Source: Lithodes maja
Lineage: Eukaryota > Arthropoda > Malacostraca > Decapoda > Lithodidae
Length of the DNA: 64,000 nucleotides
Direction: 5' to 3'
Assembly (NCBI GenBank): GCA_037953745.1
Contig: JBAKBP010003081.1
Coordinates: 62,001 to 126,000, forward strand
Part shown: piece after piece, positions 46,700 to 57,830 of the stretch
Layout: each line of letters begins with the position of its first letter
How positions within the stretch are numbered: the first letter of the stretch is position 1
Notes under the pieces: model-generated
What the model was told of the DNA's origin: nothing
The model's input: only the letters and a program-made list of their open reading frames with translations
The model's database searches: none
Translations under genes and position numbers: made by a program

Positions 46700-47050
46700 A
46701 GATCCATCCAGACGGCGAGGCTGCTGCTCCGCTCTTTCAGCGGGTCAGGGCCGATCGACCAATAGGATAACATAAGTGAAGGTGGCTTTCCCCATTACAA
46801 GTAGGGGTGACTGGTGAATGGAATATAAATAAACGCACACATACATACACACACAGAGCAAGAATGCAGAGACAACGTCCCTAGAATGTTGAGGATTAAC
46901 TGATGGTTTAATAAAGATTAAACAAATGCCTCTAGCTATTGTTGATTGTTATACAATGTACAATTTGTTTTATAATATACAGGCCATGCAATTGCAATTT
47001 CTATTGCTTGCATTGAGAGGTATGTTTTAGACGAAAACCAAACAATAATA
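46700..47050. repeat. Dispersed repeat R, copy A
   Basis: Blocks such as CGACCAATAGGATAACATAA, GGATTAACTGATGGTTTAAT and TGCATTGAGAGGTATG are repeated in the same order at 48990-49810. The type of element is not clear. Here it has no MITE. Confidence 0.7.
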
Positions 47051-47119
47051 AAACTATTATTATAGGAAAATTTCAAGCATCACCCATCCCTATACTCCAT
47101 CACAGGCTATATAACTTAA

Positions 47120-47327
47120 CCCTTTTAAGATACGAGGACGCGTATCTCCTATATATTCTGGCTATAAGTAGACGATTGTATTCAGTTTACGTACGAAATT
47201 TAGGTATCAGAAGATTAATTGATATATATTTTACCCCTTTGACTCCAAGAGATCCTTCCAAATCAGAGTAAAATCGTCTAGTGTTAACCAGAATAAGGTA
47301 AACAGTCGTCCTCGAATACTGAAAGGG
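47120..47327. mobile_element. TTAA-type MITE, CCCTTT ends
   Basis: TTAA precedes at 47116-47119. The inverted ends read CCCTTTTAAGATACGAGGACG and CCCTTTCAGTATTCGAGGACG. The right flank is TTGC rather than TTAA. A second left end of the same family begins at 47354 after TTAA, without a clear right end. Confidence 0.65.
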
Positions 47328-47329
47328 TT

Positions 47330-47827
47330 GCTACTCAAATCCACATATATTAACCCTTTCAGTGTATGAGGACGTCCCTTTCACTTTAGTCTGGCTATCA
47401 TTATAGGATAGTAACCCCTTCACTACGTTGACGTATTATTGTCATTAATGCTGGCTGTCATTAGATGATTGTATTAAGCTTAGAAAGTCAGTGGAAGTTA
47501 AAGGGATTATTGAGATATATTTTCCCTTTTGATTCCTAGAGGTTCTTCGTAAACTAAGTAAAATCGTCTAATGGTAACACTCACACATGCACACCAAGAA
47601 CACACACATGTACGTTAAAAAGTAAAAACACACATGCAAACTACAAACAAACATATGCATGCCATACACCGAATACACACTCACAGATGCACTCATAATA
47701 CACAAGCTTGCATACTACATACACATTCACATACTCTCTCTCTCTCTCTCTCCCTCTTATAAGCAACCGTTAGAGTGCACCTAATTTGATTTAATTAGCC
47801 TTCAGTTTAACAGTCTTTCTTGAATAA

Positions 47828-47830
<3 letters not shown>
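47330..47830. other. MITE remnant and CA/CT-rich sequence
   Basis: 47354-47570 resembles the MITE at 47120 at its left end and has a similar interior (AAGTAAAATCGTCTAATGGTAAC). 47580-47760 is CA- and CT-rich simple sequence. No gene is seen. Confidence 0.5.

Positions 47831-47878
<48 letters not shown>
47831..47878. repeat. (TA)n microsatellite
   Basis: About 24 perfect TA units. Confidence 0.95.
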
Positions 47879-47880
<2 letters not shown>

Positions 47881-48101
47881 ACTCAACTTGACAAAACTAA
47901 AAATATTGTTGTCATATAATTATATTATACAATACAGTATTATTATGACAGACAAAAGAGAGACAGTTTATGAAGGCCCCAGTTTATGTCACTGTAAGAC
48001 TATCTTCACAAAGTAACATGGTAAAACAAATGTATTGTCTAGATAGATGATAGATGTTAACTAATTTTGTTGCATTATCGAATAACAGTCAATATATATA
48101 T

Positions 48102-48105
<4 letters not shown>

Positions 48106-48151
<46 letters not shown>
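48106..48151. repeat. (TA)n tail next to a tRNA-like SINE
   Basis: TA repeats directly join the end of the minus-strand tRNA-like unit. Confidence 0.9.
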
Positions 48152-48154
<3 letters not shown>

Positions 48155-48250
48155 TCTAGTCTCTCAGTGGGGATCGAACCATCGACCATCAGAACGATAG
48201 CCGACGCTTAATCAATTACACCACGGCAGTTGCGTCGGGACACTCAAAAA
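48152..48250 (-). mobile_element. Short tRNA-derived SINE, inverted copy 1
   Basis: On the minus strand it reads GCCGTGGTGTAATTGATTAA (box A region) and GGTTCGATCCCCACTG (box B) at tRNA spacing, and it ends in TA repeats. It is the exact inverse of 48368-48450 over about 80 bp. Confidence 0.75.
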
Positions 48251-48367
48251 TCCGTGTATGGTATTCTGGAAATATGGATCCTACAACTAGGTTTGAATTG
48301 AAATATATTCGCCTAGTGGGTTTCCCTTCTCCCTAACATAAATAGGATAGAAGGCTGAGTGTCTTTT

Positions 48368-48486
48368 AGACTGCCGTGGTGTAATTGATTAAGCGTCGGC
48401 TATCGTTCTGATGGTCGATGGTTCGATCCCCACTGAGAGACTAGAAACATTTAGTGGCTCACGTGTATTTGTGATATATTCTCAAT
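48368..48486 (+). mobile_element. Short tRNA-derived SINE, inverted copy 2
   Basis: This is the plus-strand version of the unit at 48152-48250, with box B GGTTCGATCCC at about 48419. It extends through TTTAGTGGCTCACGTGTATT and ends in TA-rich sequence. Related tRNA-like heads are at 52222-52300 and 53343-53520. Confidence 0.75.
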
Positions 48487-48989
48487 ATATATATATATAC
48501 TGTATATCTCGTCGGTCAGAAGCAACTTTCTAAAAATACAGTTAATTTAGGTAGTATTATTTAGTTTTCCTTGTAAACCTTGGCATCAATACCAACAGAA
48601 TGGTATGCATTGTCAGCATTTGTCTATATAAATAGGATGTATTGTATACATTTATTTCAAATTACTGCAACTGAATTGTATATATATTACTGATCACCTG
48701 ATGCACCGTTGGCTCGCATATATAAGTTATTTACAAATCAATAATACACTTTCTAATCCAATCCAATAGAAATGTGTAGCCTTCAGCTATGCAGAATATT
48801 GGAACATCAATGAACAGTATTTGAAGTAGAATCAAATACATGTGTATGCATGAAATATATTAATATATGATATTGATATGTTATCTACCTATTCAACTAT
48901 ATGATCCTATCCTAACCCATTTCCCCACAGCTCGATAACTCCAACACTCAACAAGGAATACATAATATTATTATATATCTCTAGCTACA
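48487..48989. other. Unassigned AT-rich sequence
   Basis: No ORF, inverted repeat or family is recognisable. Confidence 0.5.
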
Positions 48990-49810
48990 GTAGGTGCTAC
49001 GGCCGCCGCTCCGTGAGCGCGATCAGGGCAGCATATTAGCGATCGGTCAATAGAATAACATAAGAGAGGGGGGTTCTCTCCTCTTATAAGCAGATGTGAC
49101 TGGTGTTTCCAACACACATACACGGCCGCACTGGAGCGCGTTCACAAACACACACGCACACATGGAAAAAGAGAGAGAGAACTTTCCTAGAGAGAACTTT
49201 CCTAGAGAGTTGAGGATTAATTTACTAATGGTTTTAACCCGTCCAGCCCCAGCGACGCGTCGGCGATGTATGTAACGCACAGCCCCAGAGACGCGCCTGA
49301 CGCGTCACCCTAATTGCGCCGACCGTAACCTCAGGTGTAGCCACTCAAGAGGGCTCAGATTTGTATGGGAACTGTATACGTATCCCACGCAACCGTGCCG
49401 ATGGTTGAAAACTCTCAAAGTCCACGTGCGTGCGCGCGAGCGCGCAATAACCTGTTTTTTTGGGATAATTGCCTTCAATTTTTTACTCTTATAAAATCCG
49501 TTTTCGGGGGCTCTGTAGGACCATTTTTTAAGCTTTTTGAGCGGTTTTTCGTGGTTTTTCCTTCATTCCTAACCCATTCGCTATTGTTTCTGGAATAAAA
49601 CCATTTTTTGAAAACCGGCCGGGTTCTGGTGCGCAAACATTACAAAACTAGCCGGGGCTCCACGGGTTAATAAAGAATAAAGACAACGTTTCTAGCTAAG
49701 GTGACTTGTCATACACTTTACAATTTACTTTAGAATCTACAGTACATGCCATTCAATTGCAATGTCCATTCCTCACATTGAAAGGTATGATATAGATGGG
49801 AGTTTAGAGA
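48990..49810. repeat. Dispersed repeat R, copy B, with MITE
   Basis: It matches copy A (46700-47050) on both sides of the MITE at 49238-49666. It joins the decayed CR1 copy near 49760. Confidence 0.65.
49238..49666. mobile_element. 429-bp TTAA-flanked MITE with empty-site support
   Basis: TTAA at 49234-49237 and 49667-49670 flanks CCCGTCCAGCCCCAGC and the inverted CCCGTGGAGCCCCGGC. Copy A of the surrounding repeat reads GATGGTTTAATAAAG at about 46901-46915, the uninterrupted target. GACGCGTC words are clustered near the left end. Confidence 0.85.
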
Positions 49811-51120
49811 AAATTGGGTTTTTAGAGAAAATCGAGCACATCTTGAAAGATAGTGGAGAGAACCCCATTATCTGTCTCAGTGCAGAGAATAAAAATGTTG
49901 GCAGAGGAAGAAGTGAGGAACTGCTGAAGCAGTATCGGGATGTGCTAGATAAAGTTAGGAGAAAGGGAGGGATCCCTGCAGTACATAGTATCCTACCTAG
50001 AAGAGGAGTTCCTAAGGAATGAATATCCAGGGCGATTGGTAGCAATTGCCGGTTGGAAAACTATTGCATGGGATAGTTTCTATGGTAAAGATAATATGTA
50101 CGCAATGGATGGGGTTTATCTTTCTTAGTTAGGGGTTTCTACGTTACCTAAATATTTAGATAGGATGTTTGTGAAGTTTTGAACATAAATCCTTTGTGTG
50201 TGACAGAGGAATGTATTGTATCAGATACCAATAAAAGAGATACATGTAGAGTATATTGCACTAATTGTCGGAGTTTATGTAGAAAAATGGACAAACTCGG
50301 AGCATGAGTTAACAAATTATAAAACACATAATAGTGTTAACTGAAACTTGGATTAATACAGAATCCAGGCATTTTTGTTGCATAATTTCATATACCAGGA
50401 CATAGTTTGTTAAATATGATCGAACAAGTAGGAAGGGCGGCGAAACAACAGTGTTTGTCAGGAGTTCATTAAAAAGCTGTATTAAATCAGGTATTAGATT
50501 ATATAATAAAAACGAAATTGTTTGGGAATATATATAAAACTTAAGAAAGGCGAAAATCACCTACTTGTTTAGTTTCAGAATCTATCAGGAGAGGTAAAAA
50601 AGGAAAGTAAAAAATATCTTGAAAGCTTATTATTAACTGAATAAATCCAAGGCTAGAGATGTAATAGGTCCCCTTAAAACTACGATAGGGGAAAATAATG
50701 ACTAATGATGAGTTAGAAATGTGCAATACTTTAAAATATTCACTTTCTGATTTCACAGTTTCCAGAAAACCATAAGGAACATAACGACATTATAAGAAAT
50801 ATGTTAAGTAAGGTTACTATTATTTGAAATTATATGCTTATAGGAAATTGACAAACTTAATCTTCAAAAATCGCGAGGTCCCGATGGGGTATATGCTAGA
50901 TTATTTATTACAAGAATGTAGAGATGAGTTAAGCTACCCATTAACATTTCTATTTAATAAGTAATTAGAAACAGGCTTAGTTCCAGAAGCTTTAAAGCTT
51001 GCAAATGTAGTTCCGATCTTCAAAGAGGTAATACATAAATAACATCTAATTAAAGTCCCACTAGTCTCACATCAATCATAGGAAAGTTGCTTGAGTCAAT
51101 TATTGCTAGGAAAATGAGAA
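49760..51120 (+). pseudogene. CR1 family A copy 2, heavily decayed
   Basis: 49762-50022 encodes part of the ORF1 esterase region with GRSEELLKQYRDVLDK and GGIPAVHSILPRRGVPKE, matching the first copy. Endonuclease and RT pieces follow in many frames: YCTNCRSL-like at about 50255, TETWINTESR at about 50340, and KSRGPDGVYARL-like at about 50865. It stops near 51120, short of the RT core. Confidence 0.8.
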
Positions 51121-51310
51121 ACCATTTTTTTCTTTCTATGTCAGTGAAGGAACAAAATCCATAACTGACAAAATTCAAGTTACGTTTAGAGTCATATATA
51201 TATATACTGTATATGTATATAATAGAAGCGATAATTTTGTCACGTGGGAAGCGGAGACGTATTATAAAGAGTAAGACCAGTGCTGATATATACATCTTTA
51301 TTGATTGTGG

Positions 51311-51344
51311 TACGCGTTTCGGCTTATGCACAAGCCATCTTCAG
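51311..51344 (-). ncRNA. Hammerhead-like ribozyme motif, copy 1
   Basis: On the minus strand, CTGAAGA (the CUGANGA core) is followed by the hairpin TGGCTTGTGCATAAGCC, then GAAA, then CGCGTA. This gives a two-base stem III (AC/GU) and a UH site with H=A. Stem I pairing outside the core looks weak. Penelope-like elements are known to carry minimal type I hammerheads. Confidence 0.5.
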
Positions 51345-51652
51345 CCTAAAAAGCAAAGAAACAGCATACATAAATATCTACAAACATAATAGATTTCATG
51401 AAATAATACAAACGTGTAGAGGGTAAATGGGGTTAAAATAAAAAAAATTGAAAATAATTGAATTCATGTGTGCCTAAATATCTAAATATACCGCAAAGTA
51501 TTTATATTTACGAAAACTAAAAATGTATTATATGTGAGAAGCGTAGAAATACATGTATATTGTGTCGAGTTAAATCTAAATCTAATATCCTAAGTGAAAT
51601 GAAATACAATATATAGTAATACTATGAATGCTAAAATATAACATACCACATA

Positions 51653-51840
51653 TCACATAGATCTCAAAAAGCACAGTAAGGGTGTTGAGGACTCCTGGGA
51701 ACCTAGATCGGGACGAAACTGTTGTGTTAATAAGCTCTCGGCTATCAGGCGGGAACTGTCATAAGAAGATGTGTACAATATGCTAAAATCATTTGTGCGT
51801 ATCGGGTGATTTGAAGCTTCAGAATGGTCTCTTATAGCAG
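51653..51840 (-). pseudogene. Penelope-like GIY-YIG endonuclease C-terminal fragment
   Basis: About 62 codons end at the stop near 51653. Conserved features are DHSEASNHP, the catalytic-type Glu in IAESLL, FRPDL and SSTPLLCF. The N-terminal GIY-YIG signature and RT are absent, as the fragment joins the inverted arm at its N-terminal side. Confidence 0.7.
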
Positions 51841-52074
51841 AGAATGAAGGTTTGGACAACGGAAAATCCGTTCTAAAACACTTTTTAGTTTTCGTAAATA
51901 TAAATACTTTGCGGTATATTAAGATATTTAGGCACACATGAATTCAATTATTTTCCATTTCTTGTTTTTGTATCTCTCTTTAACCCCATTTACCCCCTAC
52001 ACGTTTGTATTAATAATTCATGAAATCTATTATGTTTATAGATATTTATTTATGCTGTTTCTTTGCTTTTTAGG

Positions 52075-52108
52075 CTGAAGATGGCTTGTGCATAAGCCGA
52101 AACGCGTC
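52075..52108 (+). ncRNA. Hammerhead-like ribozyme motif, copy 2
   Basis: CTGAAGA at 52075-52081, stem II GGCTT/AAGCC at 52083-52098, GAAA at 52099-52102, CGCGTC at 52103-52108 with H=C. It is the inverted partner of 51311-51344, so a transcript through either arm would contain one. Confidence 0.5.
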
Positions 52109-52152
52109 CCACAATCAATAAAGATGTATATATCAGCACTGGTCTTACTCTT

Positions 52153-52205
<53 letters not shown>
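52153..52205. repeat. (TA)n microsatellite
   Basis: TA repeats lie directly next to the Penelope-like arm. Confidence 0.95.
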
Positions 52206-52206
<1 letters not shown>

Positions 52207-52221
52207 CAGTATATATATACG

Positions 52222-52300
52222 TTTTGTACTCTCAGCCGGGCCTCAAACCACGGAAAGTCAGGTCCATGATTTAATCAACTACACCGCGGCGTGATAAGGA
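52222..52300 (-). mobile_element. tRNA-like SINE head (degenerate)
   Basis: On the minus strand it has CCGCGGTGTAGTTGATTAA and a degenerate box B in GTGGTTTGAGGCCCGGCTG. It is related to the units at 48152 and 48368. Confidence 0.6.
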
Positions 52301-53342
52301 ATAGCTAGCATTTATACCTATTTATATTAAGGAAAAGGAGAAATACTAAGTACTTGAAGTAAGTATTCCATTTCATACACAAGTCGTAGGACGGATATTT
52401 CACAGTACCATACAGGATTTTTTACAACTATTCCCACGCAACTCAGGTTCAAGTGGTTTCATTTCATTCTCGCCCTATCAAGCACAAGAGTTATTATTAA
52501 TAAGTATATCTTACAAAATGTAATACACATGGACTACTAAATGTGTTATATGTTCAACCAGGATGTGGTAAACTATCAATGGAAGTTAAATATTACTAAG
52601 CTATAATGAATCAAATCAAATCAATCTAAATGAAAACTACTCTATATCTAAATTGAATTCAATCTGAAACAAGCTAATTTATATCCAAAGGTCTCACATA
52701 ACAAATGTATATATAGGGTAAGGTTATAAGGGTTAATATTAGCCAGGAATTAACTCACCAATAGTTCCACGTGGCAATGAGGCAAGGGAGAACGTTTTAT
52801 CCAATATGGCGGTGGACAATGGGGAACGAGACTTCGGTCCCAAGACACGAGTCAAGTTAAAGAAAGAATAAATGATTACATGGGAATGGACATGATTATT
52901 ATAATTTATGCTTATCTATCAGTCAGTCATGATGTCGATGAGAGCGTCGTGATGGTGTAGCCGAGTGTATTGCTGTATGTGTATTGTGATTACAGGCACA
53001 AAAGCACGATCAACTGAGGGCGGAAAATGGGATGTTAACTGGTTGGTGTTCGTGAAGGCTCTGGCGTACCTCAAAAGCACACCTTGCTGCCTTGGCAAAC
53101 CGCCAGGAGCCCAAATTATCGTACCGCATTTAGGTTGCTCTATACGATAAATTATATTAATATATACGATAAATTCATATATACTACATAAGACCATGGC
53201 AATATTGCTTAATAGCATATTAGGCCTTTTATAACTTAACTTATTTACAATCTTATAATATACGATCTACTCGTCCTACGTCGTGCTGTAGGAGAGATCG
53301 TGACGTCACAGAGACATACGAGATCACAAAAGAGTCATATTC
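52301..53342. other. Unassigned sequence
   Basis: AT-rich, without recognisable TE proteins. A 99-codon minus frame at 52919-53218 shows no family features and is not called. Confidence 0.4.
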
Positions 53343-53540
53343 TATCGTATTTATACTATACAGGACTCAAACCACGGAAAGTGAGGACGAAAGTCCAGGT
53401 TTTAATCAACTGCAACACGGCGTGATCAAAATATTTAACCTTTCCCTATTTATATTAAACAGGAGAAATCCTCTTGTCTTTCTGTGGTTCGAGTCCCGGC
53501 TGAGAGTACAAAACATTTAGTAGCTCACGTGTATTTATAT
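53343..53540. mobile_element. tRNA-like SINE pieces, inverted pair
   Basis: Minus-strand tRNA-like head around 53343-53440 (complement GTGTTGCAGTTGATTAAAAC) and a plus-strand box B segment at about 53482-53505 (GTGGTTCGAGTCCCGGCTGA) followed by TTTAGTAGCTCACGTGTATT and TA repeats. The latter shares its tail with 48450-48475. Confidence 0.6.
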
Positions 53541-53562
53541 ATATTTATATACAGTATATATA

Positions 53563-53633
<71 letters not shown>

Positions 53634-53637
<4 letters not shown>

Positions 53638-55155
53638 ACGTATCTTGATCCTCAAGTGGGTAACTTGATGAATCTAGATAGCACAGATATATATTAAGGT
53701 ATCAGTCAGCTGAAGGCAAAACAAAAGTAAAATCTAATAAAATTATTTCCTGTTGTTGCTGCCTTTCCTTTTGGATCTTAAGACTTAGTATCCTTTATTG
53801 ACTGATACTCTTTAATTATGAAAAATACTGAAACTAATTAAAGTCATGTAGTATTTATAAAGAATTATTATTTAACCGAAGCTTAGTAGGCTATGGTTAT
53901 GAACCGAATAGGTTATAGCTAAAGAAGGACTATTAATTTTATCAAAAGTCTTGAAAGATAAATATTAAAGTAAGAATATTTCTGTCTCTTACCCTCTTTG
54001 AAATGAATAGATAGTTTTCTTATATGTCCTTTTATTTATATTTAATGTAATTATTCTTGGTTCTTGTCTTACGTTAACAGTATTATATTATTGTTATCAT
54101 CAGGATTTATATCAAAGTCACATAAAAAGTTAGATATATATTTAATAATTAGTTAAATGTAATTCTTAACCACGTAACATTGAGGTTTGATTATGAGTAA
54201 ATTAAGTTACAGGATCGCTTCATAGATTCGATTCAGGTCTCACTCAAATAATATGAAAAGCAAAAATAATATTTTGAAGCTAAAAGAATTTTCTTCAGCT
54301 TAGGAAATCACTAGAAGTAATATTAACACAGCCATGTTAGTCTAAGGCGATATTACTAATATGAGACAATAGCATCACCGTACTAAGCACCGTTAAGCAA
54401 TGTAAGCTTAATTAAAAGAAAATGAAAGAACTCGTAAGTATTAATCTAAAACAATAGTATTACTTTCATCATAACCCAATTACTTAAAGAGTTGCTTTAG
54501 TCCACAAGTTAGTCAACTAAAATAGTTAAGTACATAATAGTAGCGTTAACGTTAATTCGCAATCAAATAGTTAAGTACATAATAGTAGCGTTAACGTTAA
54601 TTCCCAATCAAATAGTTAAGTACATAATAGTAGCGTTAACGTTAATTCGCAATCAAATAGTTAAGCACATAATAGTAGCGTTAACGTCCCAATCACATAT
54701 CTCACTAACCAACATAACGTAAGTGTTTACACGGAACACACTTAACACACACATAATTATATAATCTGACTGACAGTCACAAACCCATTATAATACTTCA
54801 CCCTGTCTTCCTCCAGCTGAAGAATGCCCACAACTCGGGTCTTATATACTAAACAATGATGGTCTAGGAACGAATCAGGAGGCGAGTGATGGTGCGCGCT
54901 CCAATCATAGCTCCTCGAGTTGCATAACAGGTGCCTGGTCCACTCACAGCTCCTGGCGTCGATCATACGTCATAGCGTCGGGTCATCGAAGTAGTTTGCA
55001 GGGTCCCCTATGACGCACGCAGGTGTGAAGGCTAGTTTGCTGGTATGGGGGCGAGCTGGTTTCCCCACTCGCTAGTCTGCTTCACCGTTTGGGTAGTTTG
55101 ACTCCTTCAACTCTAATTCTAACTCTTAAATTAACATACAGGGCTCCGTATGTCA
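53634..55155. mobile_element. Solo LTR-like element in (TA)n
   Basis: It begins TGTTACGTATC and ends CCGTATGTCA, with (TA)n on both sides, so target duplication cannot be resolved. No coding region. The ends resemble those of the Gypsy-1 LTR (TGTTACGG...GTACGTCA), though the interior differs. It contains a 45-bp tandem repeat. Confidence 0.7.
54520..54697. repeat. Tandem repeat, 45 bp x 4
   Basis: AAATAGTTAAGTACATAATA recurs at 54520, 54565, 54610 and 54655. Each unit includes the palindromic word GTTAACGTTAA. Confidence 0.93.
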
Positions 55156-55196
<41 letters not shown>

Positions 55197-55199
55197 GTT

Positions 55200-56126
55200 A
55201 TATGTGCATGGAGGAGACAAAAGGCAGGTTGCCTGTAACGAGTGTCTCCCCCAAAGTCAAAAGAGTGACAGAGCCAAATTCAAGGGACGTTGGAGTCAAA
55301 ATGCCTGGACAGACGAAGTTTAAAGAGAGTGCAAGAGTTCATTTGTTGAATAAAAGAAAGACTGAAAATTTTTGCCAATTCTTTGTTTGTAGAGCTGGAC
55401 AGAATAGGAGTGGGACTGTGTTGAAAGGCAGGTGGCTTGCACTCGCCATAAGGGAGGGGGTATACACTGAGAGAGCTCTGAAGAACACTGATTGTTGTAA
55501 TAGCGACAGAAGAGTGAAAGAGATGCAACATTGCGGCTTGTAGAAAGAGATTGTAGGGAACTAGTAAGAGAAAGCGATCGAATTGATGAGGCAAAATGCT
55601 TTTGATTCTACTCGTCGAGAAGTGCGGTATGGGTGGAGCTTCCCCATACATGTGAACAATACTCAATACAGGAGCGCGCTGTGACACGATACATAGCAAG
55701 AAGCTGTGCGGGGGTGAGGAACCCACGGAGACAGTTGAGCACACCTAACTTTTGGGAAGCTGTTTTAGCAAGGGTGGTAATATAATCTTTCCTAGAAAGG
55801 TCAGATGAAAAAGATACACCTAGAATAATGAGAGAAGATGAAGGGATGAGTTGTGTATTGTTAAAGAATAGTTGATAGTCTTGTGGAAGATTGTGATGGA
55901 GAGGTAGAGGGAGAAACTGGGTCTTGGAGTTGTTGAAAGTAACAAGATTTTCTCTGCCCCAATCAGAAATAATTGAAAGATCAGAAGGTAGGCGCTCTAT
56001 GGCCTCGTCACGTTTGTTTTGGAGTGCTTGCATGCTGGGTTGATCTGAAAAAACTAGTTGAATAGTGTAAGGTAGAGGCATCAGCATATTAGAGGATAGG
56101 ACTAGAGGTACAGTTAAGGAGATCAT
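55200..56126 (-). pseudogene. Jockey-like LINE, family J2, 3' fragment
   Basis: 56126-55608 has FSDQPSMQALQ, SIISDWGRENLVTFN, LGVSFSSDLS and CIEYCSHVWGSS, the C-terminal half of the RT after the palm. Frame 55744-55280 covers part of the tail. It matches the segment at 17421-16741. It starts abruptly after the palm region and has frame breaks. Confidence 0.82.
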
Positions 56127-56404
56127 TTATAAATATTAAGGAGTACAAAGGAGTACAAAGGAAATCAAACAACAACAGGTCTAGTGACCCTTCTAGGCTG
56201 CTTGTCCTCCAAAACACTGAGGATCAAGTGTCCAAACAGTAGTTTAGAGTGGATAAGGGAACATTGGAAAGGGAACTACTGCCCTGGAACTAATGTCCGT
56301 GGTAGGATTAGGAAGTTAGTAGGGGACAGATGGGTTAGTAACTGAGGGGGGGATAAAATAAAGTTATTCATTATAAATAATAATAAATAAATAAATAAAT
56401 TATT
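56127..56404. other. Unassigned spacer
   Basis: Short AAGGAGTACA repeats and an (AAAT)n stretch at about 56370-56400. No gene is seen. Confidence 0.4.
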
Positions 56405-57830
56405 ATTTATTTAATTTAATAAATTCTTCTCAGCATGGATTCACTCAGGGACGTTCTTGCCTTACTAATTTGCTTAGTTTTTTCTCAGAGGTATATGAAG
56501 CAGTAGATAATGACAAGTCATATGATATAATATATTTAGATTTCAGTAAAGCTTTCGACAGAGTCCCCCATGAGAGATTGATGAGAAAGGTTGAGGCGCA
56601 TGGAATAGGTGGGGCGTTGTTGGGATGGATTAGGTCATGGCTAATTGGTAGGAAGCAGAGAGTCAGCATAAATGGTACGAAGTCAGAATGGGGAGCAGTC
56701 AAAAGTGGTGTCCCCCAGGGATCTGTATTAGGTCCTCTGTTGTTTGTTATATACATAAATGACCTTGATTTAGGTATAACTAGTAGGATAAGTAAATTTG
56801 CAGACGATACCAAAATGGGGACAACAATTGATTCAGATAGAGATATAGAGTGCCTCCAAAGGGATCTAGATACCTTACACGAATGGTCAGTAAATTGGCA
56901 GATGAAGTTTAACATTGACAAATGCAAGGTACCGGTATTAAAGATAGGGAAGATGCATACAAATGTTATATATAAACTAGCTAATGTGGAATTAGAAAAC
57001 TCGAATTGTGAGAAAGATCTAGGTGTGTTTGTTAGCAATGATTTGAAGCCTAGACAACAGTGTATAAGCGTTCGAAACAAGGCAAACAGGATTCTCGGGT
57101 TCATCTCAAGGAGTGTGAGTAACAGAACTGCTGATGTTATCTTAAAACTTTACTTGTCATTAGTGAGACCCCATATGGATTATGCTGTTCAATTTTGGTG
57201 TCCTTATTACAGAATGGACATAGATTCATTGGAGAGAGTACAACGTAGAATGACAAAAATGATCCATAATATTAGAAATCTTCCGTATAAAGAAAGGTTG
57301 AAGAAATTAGGCTTACATTCGTTAGAGAGACGCAGAGTTAGAGGGGATATGATAGAGGTGTTCAAGTGGGTTAGTGGGATTAACAAAGGGGACATGACAA
57401 ATGTACTAAAGCTCAGTGATAGCGAAAGAACTCGTACCAATGGTTTCAAATTAGATAAATTTCGTTTCAGAAAAGATATAGGCAAATATTGGTTTGGTAA
57501 CAGAGTTGTAGATGGGTGGAATGGACTACCAAGTGCTATAGTGGGATTAAAAACGATAGGGAGCTTTAAGATAAAATTGGATAAGCATATGGACGAGAAG
57601 GGTTGGGTGTGAAGGGGGATCAGCAGGGTTGGGCCAATCAGCGCTCTGCAGACCCCCGTAATCCTGCGTTAATCTCTAACCGTTTTGGTAAGATGATCCT
57701 CAGGGTATTAGAGTGTTGAGCCTATAATTGGGCTTTGTAATTGGGGTTGTGTGGGACAGGGATCTGCCTTGCTTAGGCCAATCGGCTTTCTGCAGACTCC
57801 CATTTTCTTATGTTCTTATGTTCTTATTTA
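56405..57830 (+). mobile_element. CR1 family A copy 3, 5'-truncated
   Basis: The element begins within the RT (matching 3007 onward of copy 1) after an A/T-rich run and continues through the 3' UTR and the (TTCTTATG)n tail. 5' truncation is typical of LINE insertion. It is the best-preserved reference for this family in the window. Confidence 0.9.
56470..57612 (+). CDS. CR1 family A reverse transcriptase, C-terminal two thirds, open
   Basis: 380 codons are open, with LDFSKAFDRVPHERL (~25-40), SGVPQGSVLGPLL (~78-90), the catalytic FADDTKMG (~110), then thumb and the C-terminal domain with QRRMTKMIHNIRNLPYKER and NGLPSAIVG. The frame is open upstream of the Met to the truncation point, so it is a partial protein without endonuclease. 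It has a small CCG/GTA insertion near 56930 relative to copy 1. It would not be mobile on its own. Confidence 0.88.
   Translation: MLSFFSEVYEAVDNDKSYDIIYLDFSKAFDRVPHERLMRKVEAHGIGGALLGWIRSWLIGRKQRVSINGTKSEWGAVKSGVPQGSVLGPLLFVIYINDLDLGITSRISKFADDTKMGTTIDSDRDIECLQRDLDTLHEWSVNWQMKFNIDKCKVPVLKIGKMHTNVIYKLANVELENSNCEKDLGVFVSNDLKPRQQCISVRNKANRILGFISRSVSNRTADVILKLYLSLVRPHMDYAVQFWCPYYRMDIDSLERVQRRMTKMIHNIRNLPYKERLKKLGLHSLERRRVRGDMIEVFKWVSGINKGDMTNVLKLSDSERTRTNGFKLDKFRFRKDIGKYWFGNRVVDGWNGLPSAIVGLKTIGSFKIKLDKHMDEKGWV

Larger units (their letters stand above)
51262..52160 (-). mobile_element. Penelope-like element remnant with inverted arms
   Basis: Arms of about 265 bp (51262-51525 and 51885-52160) are inverted copies of each other. 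The centre (51653-51850, minus) encodes the end of a GIY-YIG-type endonuclease: AIRDHSEASNHP, a DDFSIL-like block, and RLIAESLLTQQFRP with its Glu, ending in SSTPLLCF before a stop. These blocks are characteristic of the Penelope-like endonuclease C-terminus. No RT remains. Penelope-like elements often carry terminal repeats in tandem or inverted arrangement, which fits. TA-rich DNA flanks both sides. Confidence 0.75.

Noticed and set aside
52919..53218. 99-codon minus ORF
   Set aside because: No family motifs or repeats; AT-rich composition makes such an ORF expected by chance.
55202..55543. 113-codon plus ORF
   Set aside because: It lies opposite the tail of the Jockey-like LINE J2 fragment and has no motifs of its own.
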